Source: Nocardia blacklockiae (lineage in GTDB: Bacteria; Actinomycetota; Actinomycetes; Mycobacteriales; Mycobacteriaceae). From it: DNA of 64,000 bases. Made by a program: the position numbers and the translations under genes. Below, in pieces: positions 57,709-64,000 of this stretch. The stretch covers positions 1-64,000 of the forward strand of contig NZ_JADLRJ010000009.1 in assembly GCF_015477355.1 (NCBI RefSeq), given 5' to 3'. Positions within the stretch are counted from its first letter, which is position 1. Every line of letters begins with the position of its first letter. The notes under the pieces were generated by a model. The model saw only the letters and a list, made by a program, of their open reading frames with translations. It did no database searches and was not told the origin of the DNA.

Positions 57709-59004
57709 TTAAGCGCCGACCGTGTCGTTGTCAACGCGACGGCCGCGCAGCGCCGCGGCGAAGACCGCGCAGCTCGCGATGACGGCGACGGCGGCCCAGC
57801 CCGGGATCACCGAAGCGCGCCCGTTGAATTCGCACACCAGCCCGCCGCCGGGCGAGGGCGACTCCGAGCACGAGCCGTAACTCAGCCGGGTCCGCAGGAC
57901 CAGGACCGCCGACGGCGTGACGATCAGTACCAGCCCGATCACCCGGGTCGACCCGCGCTGCGGCAGCGCCGCGCCGAGCGCGAAGCCCGCGACGACGGCG
58001 AGCGCGAAGTTGCCGAGGTTGTCGACCAGGGCGCTGTGGGTGTGCAGATAGGCGAGCAGCGTCGCGACCGCGGCGACTGCGGCGGTGGCGGCGAAACCGG
58101 CTTCCGGTGTGCGCCAGCGCATTCCGGCCGCGATGCCGGCGGCCGTGAGCACGATGAACCACGGCAGCGACCAGACCGGCAGCGTCGCCGAGACCATCGC
58201 GTTGCCCGCGGCGGTGACCGCGACGGCCATCAGGATGAACACGCCCTCGCGGCCCGGCAGCAGCAGCGCCGTCCCGCCGAACACGAGCACGGCCAGCGCG
58301 ATCGCCGTCACCACCACGACCGCGCCGGCACCGCTGCGGGACACCCACTCCGCGGTCAGCGCGTCGGTGGTGACGAGGACCAGCCCGGCCACGATCGGGG
58401 CCATCGGCAGTTCCACCGACAGCCGCGCGGCGGGCTGGCCGCGGCGGTTCAGGTAGGTGCTGACGATCACCATCGCGATCGCCGCGACCACCAGCCAGAC
58501 CGGCGGCGAGTCGGTGGCCGTCCACGCCGCGCCCTCGCCGCCCGCGCGCTGCGTGCTGGGCAGGGCCTCCGCGACGGTGATGCTGGCGACCATCCCGAGC
58601 ACCCAGCCGCAGCTCGGTATCCGGCGGCCGGCGACCGCGGCGCCGACGCCGCCGAGCAGGATCCCGCCGACCACCGAGTCGACGAAGTTCAGCGTGGTCA
58701 GGGGCGCGCTCGGGCCCGCGGTGTAGCCGAGCTGATGCACGACGGCGACGGTCACGATGCCGCCGAGCGTCGTGCACCAGGACGCCAGCTCGCTCTCCGC
58801 GGCGGTCAGCACGGTCGCGACGACCACGGCCACGATCGCCCCGGCCGCGACGGCGCGCGGCTGGCTGAAGGCGAGCAGGTTCAGCTGCAGCGGCGAGGAC
58901 TCGCTGGTCCACCGGAAGTCGATCGGCAGGGCCAGCGACAGCCCGGCGACGAGCGTCGTCAGGAAGGCCGTGACCGTGTCCACACCGGTGTGGATGCGTC
59001 GCAC
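57709..59004 (-). CDS. Polytopic membrane protein of unknown function
   Basis: 431 aa if GTG 59004 is used; GTG 58983 is an alternative, and neither has a clear ribosome binding site. About 12 hydrophobic segments (such as AVAAGAIVAVVVATVLTAA, AGAVVVVTAIALAVLVFGG). No transporter motif seen. A short loop with SYGSCSESPSPGGGLVCEF near the C-terminus has two Cys. It follows hpnH by 70 nt and may share its transcript. Confidence 0.7.
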   Translation of the reverse strand: MRRIHTGVDTVTAFLTTLVAGLSLALPIDFRWTSESSPLQLNLLAFSQPRAVAAGAIVAVVVATVLTAAESELASWCTTLGGIVTVAVVHQLGYTAGPSAPLTTLNFVDSVVGGILLGGVGAAVAGRRIPSCGWVLGMVASITVAEALPSTQRAGGEGAAWTATDSPPVWLVVAAIAMVIVSTYLNRRGQPAARLSVELPMAPIVAGLVLVTTDALTAEWVSRSGAGAVVVVTAIALAVLVFGGTALLLPGREGVFILMAVAVTAAGNAMVSATLPVWSLPWFIVLTAAGIAAGMRWRTPEAGFAATAAVAAVATLLAYLHTHSALVDNLGNFALAVVAGFALGAALPQRGSTRVIGLVLIVTPSAVLVLRTRLSYGSCSESPSPGGGLVCEFNGRASVIPGWAAVAVIASCAVFAAALRGRRVDNDTVGA

Positions 59005-59074
59005 CGGGCCAAAACTACCTGGTCGCGCGGCACCGGCCGGGCGCGAAACGCCGCGCGTCCGCACCCGGCGCCGG

Positions 59075-60076
59075 TCAGCTCACCGCCGCGCGGATCGTCT
59101 CCCGCAGCGAGCCGAGGGTGGCGACGACCGCGGTGGGTTCGTAGCCGCAGTGCGCCATGCAGTTGGCGCAGCGCGGATCGTTGCCGCGGCCGAACTTCGA
59201 CCAGTCGGTGTCGTCGATCAGTTCCCGGTAGCTCGCGGCGTAGCTGTCCTCCAGCAGGTAGCACGGCCGCTGCCAGCCCTTGAGCGAGTAGGAGGGGATC
59301 GCCCAGGCCGTGCACCGGAAGTCGACCTTGCCCTCCAGGAAGTCCAGATACAGCGGAGAGTGGTTGAGCCGCCACTTCTTGCGCCGCCCGCCGCCGAAGG
59401 CCTTGGAGAACAGCTGGTGGGTCTGGTTGACGCCGAGCCAGTGCTCCTGGTCGGGCGCCTTCTCGTAGGCGTAGCCGGGCGCGATCTGCATGTGGTCGAC
59501 GCCGAGTTCGTCGTTGAGGTAGTCCAGCACGTCGATGACGTCCTGCGGCGCGTCCAGGTCGTAGAAGGTGGTGTTGGTCATCACCCGGAAACCGGCCGCC
59601 TGCGCCTGCCGGATCGCGTCCACGGCCTGGTCGAACACGCCGTCCTTGCACACCGACGCGTCGTGCCGCTCGCGCAGGCCGTCCACGTGCACCATCCACG
59701 CGAAATTGCGGTGCGGGGCGAACTTGTGCAGGTGTTTGGGCAGCAGCACGGCGTTGGTGCACAGGAACACGATCTTGTTGCGGTCCAGCAGTTGTCGCAC
59801 GATATCGTCGATCTGCGGGTGCATCAGCGGCTCGCCGCCGGCGATGGACACCATCGGCGCACCGCACTCCTCGATCGCGCCGACGGCCTGCTCGACCGGC
59901 ATGCGCTGCTTGAGCAGTTCGTGTGGATGCTGGATCTTGCCGCAGCCGGCGCATTTCAGGTTGCACGCGAACAGCGGTTCCAATTCGACCAGGATGGGGA
60001 ACTTCTCCCGGCGCAGCACCTTTTGTTTCGCGAGATAGGTTCCCAGGCGTAGGGATTGACGCCAAGGCATGGCCAT
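59075..60076 (-). CDS. hpnH: HpnH, adenosyl-hopene transferase (radical SAM)
   Basis: 333 aa. GGGAGG is 8 nt before ATG 60076. CNLKCAGCGK supplies the CxxxCxxC cysteines of the 4Fe-4S cluster; GGEPLMHPQ is the SAM-binding GGE motif. RWRxNHSPLYLDFLEG, GWQRPCYLLEDSYA and CANCMAHCGYEPTA are family-typical. The enzyme adds a 5'-deoxyadenosyl radical to diploptene, giving adenosylhopane, the first C35 hopanoid. The gene lies 5 nt after hpnG. Confidence 0.95.
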   Translation of the reverse strand: MAMPWRQSLRLGTYLAKQKVLRREKFPILVELEPLFACNLKCAGCGKIQHPHELLKQRMPVEQAVGAIEECGAPMVSIAGGEPLMHPQIDDIVRQLLDRNKIVFLCTNAVLLPKHLHKFAPHRNFAWMVHVDGLRERHDASVCKDGVFDQAVDAIRQAQAAGFRVMTNTTFYDLDAPQDVIDVLDYLNDELGVDHMQIAPGYAYEKAPDQEHWLGVNQTHQLFSKAFGGGRRKKWRLNHSPLYLDFLEGKVDFRCTAWAIPSYSLKGWQRPCYLLEDSYAASYRELIDDTDWSKFGRGNDPRCANCMAHCGYEPTAVVATLGSLRETIRAAVS

Positions 60077-60081
60077 TCAAC

Positions 60082-61059
60082 TCACCTCCCGAGGGTGGAA
60101 CGAACTTCGTCGGCGACCGTGGTGGATCGCACCCGCACCGGGCCGAGGCCGGCGAGAGCGTCGAGCAGATCGGTGATCAGTTCCGGTGGGGTGGACGCGG
60201 TGGCGCTCACCGCGATGCGGCGGGCGGCGCGCAGCAACGCCAGGTCCACGTCGTCGACGCGGTCCACCGGATGAACCGGAATGCCGCGATTGGCGGCCAG
60301 TTCCGCCAATCCCGCGTCGAGGCGTTCGGCGCGGCCCGGCGCGGTCCAGACGTATCTGCCGGTGACGCGCCCGGTTCGGGGCGTGGTCGCGGGTGTGGCG
60401 TCCGCCGGAGAGCGGAGCATCAGCACGAGATCCACACTCCGCGAACGGGTTCGGCTACCCGGTGGCGGCGCGGGCGGCGCGTCCGAGGAGCCGAACAGCA
60501 GCACCTCGCGCTGCCCGAGCGCCGCCGACCACAGATCGAGAACCGGTGCGGCGCAGCGCAACGCGTGCAGTGCCCGGATGCCGCGCAGCACCGTCCCCGG
60601 ATGCACCAGCGGGGCGTCCAGGGTGTCGACGACGGCCCGGATCACGACGGTGCGGCCGTCGGGGACCGCGTCGGCCAGGAACGCCGACTCGGTGTCCACG
60701 GCGAGCGCGCCGGTGGCGGCCAGCCGGGTGCGCGCCGCGCCGTCGACGATGCGCTCGGCGGAATGGATGGGGCCCAGGTGCACGCGCAGGCCGAGCCGTC
60801 GCAGCGCCGCGTACAGCAGGGGCGCGGCCTTGCTGGGCAGCGCCGTGCCGTCGCGCCGGATCTCCTGTGCGACAACGAGATCGCCGGGCAGTACGCGCGG
60901 GTCCAGGCCGCCCGCCACGCCGGCCACGGCGATCGGCCCGGCCGTGGTCTCGAGCCGGTGGGTGGGGCCGCGGCCGGTGCGCACGACCGGTGTCGTGATC
61001 GCGCCGCGCAAGGCCGCCCACTCGCTGCGTAGTGGGGCACAGACGATTCCGGACGGCAC
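60082..61059 (-). CDS. hpnG: HpnG-like nucleosidase fused to an IspH-like C-terminal remnant
   Basis: 325 aa from GTG 61059 with GGAGG upstream. Residues 1-170 are a nucleoside phosphorylase domain (VAGVAGGLDPRVLPGDLVVA, AVDTESAFLADAV with the catalytic-region Glu), the family that releases adenine from adenosylhopane. Residues about 205-325 resemble the last domain of IspH (HMB-PP reductase): SVDLVLMLRS, RVDDVDLALLRAARRIAVSA, STPPELITDLL. The IspH Ser-x-Asn motif is replaced by SPADATPA, so the tail is not catalytic. Such a fusion is unusual; it may be structural or a remnant of an ispH gene. Overlap-free, 2 nt behind shc. Confidence 0.8.
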   Translation of the reverse strand: MPSGIVCAPLRSEWAALRGAITTPVVRTGRGPTHRLETTAGPIAVAGVAGGLDPRVLPGDLVVAQEIRRDGTALPSKAAPLLYAALRRLGLRVHLGPIHSAERIVDGAARTRLAATGALAVDTESAFLADAVPDGRTVVIRAVVDTLDAPLVHPGTVLRGIRALHALRCAAPVLDLWSAALGQREVLLFGSSDAPPAPPPGSRTRSRSVDLVLMLRSPADATPATTPRTGRVTGRYVWTAPGRAERLDAGLAELAANRGIPVHPVDRVDDVDLALLRAARRIAVSATASTPPELITDLLDALAGLGPVRVRSTTVADEVRSTLGR

Positions 61060-61061
61060 GG

Positions 61062-62993
61062 TCAGTCCTCCGTCCGGCCGAGGCGGGCCGCGGCCGGTCC
61101 GCGCAGATACCGCCCGAGCGCCCAGATCGGGAAGACGATCCGGTACAGGTGGTAGTTGATGTAGAAGTCGCCGGGAAATCCGGTGCCGGTGAACAGGTCC
61201 TCGTCCCAGCCGCCGTCCGGGCGCTGGGTGTCCACCAGCCATCGGACGCCGCGCTCCACCATCGGGCCGTCCACCTCCGCGGCCAGCAGCGCCAGCAGGG
61301 CCCAGGCGGTCTGCGAGGCCGTGGACTCGCCGTGTCCGATCCAGGCCGCGTCGCGATACGACCGCAGGTCCTCGCCCCAGCCGCCGTCGCGGTTCTGATG
61401 GGTGCGCAGCCAGCGCACGGCCGCCCGGATCGGGGCCGAGCGCGGGTCGACGCCGGCGGCGACCAGGGCGGGGACCGCCGCGCCGGTGCCGTAGACATGG
61501 TTGGCGCCCCAGCGGCCGAACCAGGAACCGTCCCGTTCCTGGTGCTCGAGCAGCCAGCGCACGCCCCGGCGGCACTCCTCGTCCGCGCCGCGGCCCAGCG
61601 CGGCGAGCATCTCCACCACGTGCGCGGTCACGTCGGCCGACGGCGGATCGGTGACCGCGCCGAAGTCGCAGAACGGCAGCGCGGCCGGCAGTGCGGAGGT
61701 GTTGTCGGCGTCGAAGGCGGCCCAGCCGCCGTCGGCGGACTGCATGCCGACGGTCCATTCGGCCGCGCGCCGGAGGGCCGTGCGCAGCCGGGCGGGGTCG
61801 GGATGTGAAACCCGGTGCAGGGCGAGGACTATCAGCGAGGTGTCGTCGGTGTCGGGGTAGCGGTCGTTCTCGAATTCGAACGCCCAGCCGCCGGAGGCGA
61901 GGTCCGGGCGGCGGACCTGCCAGTCGCCGCCCGCGGTGACCTGTTCGGCCAGCAGCCAGTCGGTGGCGCGCAGCACCGCCGGGTCGTCGGCGGGCTCGCC
62001 CGCCTCCAGCAGCGCGGCCACGGCCAGCGCGGTGTCCCACACCGGCGACTGGCAGGCCTCCAGGCGGCGCACCTCGCCGTCGGGGGTGTGCTCGCGGACG
62101 ACGAAACCCTCGAGTCCGTCCAGCCCGGCCCGCACGGCCGGATGATCGAGGGGGTAGCCGAGCAGATGCAGCGCCAGCAGCGAATACACCCACGGGGGCT
62201 GGATGCCGCCCCACCCGCCGTCGGCTTCCTGGCGGGCCAGGATCCATTCCGCCGCCTGCCGCATGGCCAGCTCGCGCACCCAGCCGAGCGGGCGGCGCGC
62301 GTAGCCGTGCAGCACGGTGTCCAGGCGCTGGAACACCCCGGCGACGCTGACGATCGAATCGCGTTGCCGGGGAGCGGTTCCGGCTCGTAGTTCGTCGATG
62401 CCGAAGGGCAGCGGGCGAACCGGTCGCAGCGTCGCCACGACCGTCAGCGGCACCACGGTCTGGCGGGCCCAGCAGCCCCAGTCGTAGATGTTCAGCGGAA
62501 ACCAGGACGGCAGGAAGATGAGCTCGGGTGGCAGGTTGGGCAGGTCGTCCCACGACCACAAGCCGAACAGCGCCAACCAGATTCGGGTGAACACGCGGGC
62601 AGACTCGATGCCGCCGCTCGCGCGCACGAACTCCGCGGCGGCCCGCATGTGCGGCGCGTCCGGCGAGTCGCCGGCCAGCCGCAGCGCCACCCACGCCTCG
62701 GCGGTGGTGGACAGGTCGCCGGGCCCGCCGTGGAAGGTGGCCCAGGTGCCGTCGTCGCGCTGCTGGGACCGGATCCAGCGGGCCGCCGGCTCGGTCACCT
62801 CCGGGGTGCTGATGCCCAGGAACGCGCGCAGCAGCAGGTCCTCGGCGTCCATCGTCACGTTGGTGGCCAGTTCGCCTTTCCACCAACCTTTTTCGTCCTG
62901 GCGGGAGCGCAGGTGGCCGACCGCCGCCCGCAGCGCGTCGCGGGCGGGGGCGAGGTCGTCGGCCCGGGTGCCGGTCGTCGCGGTCACTGTCAT
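61062..62993 (-). CDS. shc: Squalene-hopene cyclase
   Basis: 643 aa, full length. ATG 62993 is preceded by GGAGTG. The catalytic acid motif PDTDDTS (D-x-D-D-T; about 61836-61853, residue 381) protonates squalene. QW repeats: QEADGGWGG, QSADGGWAAFD, QERDGSWFGRW, QNRDGGWGED, QRPDGGWDED. Ends in FYINYHLYRIVFPIWALGRY, typical. Membrane-bound monotopic enzyme converting squalene to hopene. The start is 2 nt after the polyprenyl synthase stop. Confidence 0.96.
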   Translation of the reverse strand: MTVTATTGTRADDLAPARDALRAAVGHLRSRQDEKGWWKGELATNVTMDAEDLLLRAFLGISTPEVTEPAARWIRSQQRDDGTWATFHGGPGDLSTTAEAWVALRLAGDSPDAPHMRAAAEFVRASGGIESARVFTRIWLALFGLWSWDDLPNLPPELIFLPSWFPLNIYDWGCWARQTVVPLTVVATLRPVRPLPFGIDELRAGTAPRQRDSIVSVAGVFQRLDTVLHGYARRPLGWVRELAMRQAAEWILARQEADGGWGGIQPPWVYSLLALHLLGYPLDHPAVRAGLDGLEGFVVREHTPDGEVRRLEACQSPVWDTALAVAALLEAGEPADDPAVLRATDWLLAEQVTAGGDWQVRRPDLASGGWAFEFENDRYPDTDDTSLIVLALHRVSHPDPARLRTALRRAAEWTVGMQSADGGWAAFDADNTSALPAALPFCDFGAVTDPPSADVTAHVVEMLAALGRGADEECRRGVRWLLEHQERDGSWFGRWGANHVYGTGAAVPALVAAGVDPRSAPIRAAVRWLRTHQNRDGGWGEDLRSYRDAAWIGHGESTASQTAWALLALLAAEVDGPMVERGVRWLVDTQRPDGGWDEDLFTGTGFPGDFYINYHLYRIVFPIWALGRYLRGPAAARLGRTED

Positions 62994-62995
62994 GC

Positions 62996-64000
62996 TCACG
63001 CACTCCGTTCGACGATGAACTCGGCCAGGTCGGTCAATTCGCGCCGGGACTGCGGCGGCATCGGCACGGCGGCCAGGGACTGCTCGGCCAGCGCGACCCG
63101 CCGCCGCGCCTCGTTGCGGGCCCACCGCCGGCCGCCGCCGCGGTCGACGAGGTCGGCCGCGTGCCGCAGGCTCTCCTCGTCGGGCGGCTCGGGTCGCGAG
63201 AGCCACTGTGCCAGTTCGTGTCCCGTCGTCCCGCCGGCCTCGAGCGTCCACACGACGGGCAGCGACTTCTTGCGGGAGCGCAGATCCGACCAGACCGGCT
63301 TGCCGGTCACCTCCGGCTCGCCCCAGATGCCGAGCAGGTCGTCCACCAGCTGGAAGGCCAGGCCGACGTGGTGGCCGTAGTGCTCCATCGCGGTGACCGT
63401 GCGGGGGCGGGCGCCGGCGAGAACCGCGCCGACCGCCGCGCTCGCCGACAGCAGCGCCGCCGTCTTGCCCGCGGCCATCCGCACGCACTCGGCCAGGCTC
63501 ACCTCGCTGCGCTGTTCGAACTCGACGTCGGCGGCCTGTCCGCGGATCAGCTCCCGGGTCGCCGTGCCGACCACCCGGGCGGCCGGGACCGCCTGGGGCG
63601 CACCGCAATCCAGCAGCACCTCGTGCGCCAGCGCCAGCATCGCGTCCCCGGCCAGCACCGCGACGGGGTCGCCCCACAGGGCCCACACCGTCGCCCGATG
63701 CCGGCGGGTGGTATCGCGGTCCATGAGGTCGTCGTGGACGAGGGAGAAGTTGTGCACCAGTTCCACCGCGACCGCGCCGGGGACCGCCGCCGCGGCGTCG
63801 CCGCCGGTCGCCTCCGCCGCGAGCAACGCCAGCCGGGACCGGATCGACTTGCCGCCGTTGCCCTCCACGGGCTGGCCGTGCTGGTCGCTCCAACCGAAGT
63901 GGTAGGAGACCACTGGCCGGATGGTCTCGTCGAGCCGGCTCACCGCTTCGCGCAGGGCGGCTCGCACCGCGTCGCTGCCGGTGCCGACGGCGGACAGGGT
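62996..64000 (-). CDS. Polyprenyl diphosphate synthase (5' end outside window)
   Basis: The frame runs to the right edge; a GTG at 63967 is possible but in-frame coding continues beyond it. First Asp motif HDDLMDRD (DDxxD) and second motif QLVDDLLGIWG. It would supply FPP or a longer isoprenoid to the hopanoid route. Position directly upstream of shc matches the Streptomyces-type hopanoid cluster. Confidence 0.92.
   Translation of the reverse strand, partial: TLSAVGTGSDAVRAALREAVSRLDETIRPVVSYHFGWSDQHGQPVEGNGGKSIRSRLALLAAEATGGDAAAAVPGAVAVELVHNFSLVHDDLMDRDTTRRHRATVWALWGDPVAVLAGDAMLALAHEVLLDCGAPQAVPAARVVGTATRELIRGQAADVEFEQRSEVSLAECVRMAAGKTAALLSASAAVGAVLAGARPRTVTAMEHYGHHVGLAFQLVDDLLGIWGEPEVTGKPVWSDLRSRKKSLPVVWTLEAGGTTGHELAQWLSRPEPPDEESLRHAADLVDRGGGRRWARNEARRRVALAEQSLAAVPMPPQSRRELTDLAEFIVERSA

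Noticed and set aside
57731-58912. 393-codon frame overlapping the membrane protein
   Set aside because: Arg/Gly-rich out-of-frame reading of the polytopic protein gene.

Overview
The window is high-GC actinobacterial DNA. Gene content points to a Nocardia-like member of the Mycobacteriales: a WXG100 protein and a YbaB protein upstream of a CpnT-like giant protein, a ChoD-type cholesterol oxidase, an Rv1733c-like membrane protein, an S-adenosylmethionine methyltransferase of the DUF574 type, and a hopanoid operon. Genus is inferred, not shown.

Positions 1-33073 (all minus strand) hold an accessory operon: a WXG100 protein with a Pro-rich stalk, a YbaB/EbfC-like protein, and two giant modular proteins. 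Giant A (11361-30725, 6454 aa) starts with a WXG100-like/CpnT-like head and membrane segments, then a Pro-rich linker, a SecA-like ATPase, an HExxH metallopeptidase, sigma-factor-like helical modules, five tandem GntR-type winged helices, anti-sigma-type HATPases, two PD-(D/E)xK-type nuclease modules, three tandem double LacI-type HTH modules and an alpha/beta hydrolase. Giant B (106-11382, about 3758 aa) follows in another frame with a short overlap and has no secretion head: it holds HATPases, a complete PP2C phosphatase, a sigma2/sigma4-like block and unknown domains. A short peptide with consensus [DE][TP]VAI[DE]L recurs at least nine times (five in B, four in A, plus two degenerate copies) exactly between modules. 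B probably ends inside an insertion sequence whose transposase start lies at the left edge.

Positions 33337-35106 encode a divergent ABC exporter. At 35175-35248 is an initiator tRNA-fMet. A 46-bp repeat of its 3' half recurs at 40085-40130, bracketing a 4.9-kb integrase-less island whose main gene is a KAP-family P-loop NTPase (defence candidate); integrase arm-type repeats sit at both ends.

Positions 40181-51000 look like chromosomal housekeeping or niche genes: RDD protein, DUF574 methyltransferase, CDGSH and iron-containing redox enzyme pair, a P450, a pyruvate-oxidase-like TPP enzyme, a split-barrel protein, an Rv1733c-like protein, a family 2 glycosyltransferase. Positions 49873-53418 hold an acyl-CoA dehydrogenase, a divergent TetR regulator with CAGTAC-type repeats between them, and ChoD, suggesting a sterol or lipid catabolic role.

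Positions 53523-57658 are a four-gene carbohydrate (CUT1-type) ABC importer. Positions 57709-64000 contain a membrane protein and the distal part of a hopanoid operon on the minus strand: polyprenyl synthase (running off the right edge), squalene-hopene cyclase, HpnG nucleosidase carrying an IspH-like tail, and HpnH. Together they build hopene and extend it with adenosine.
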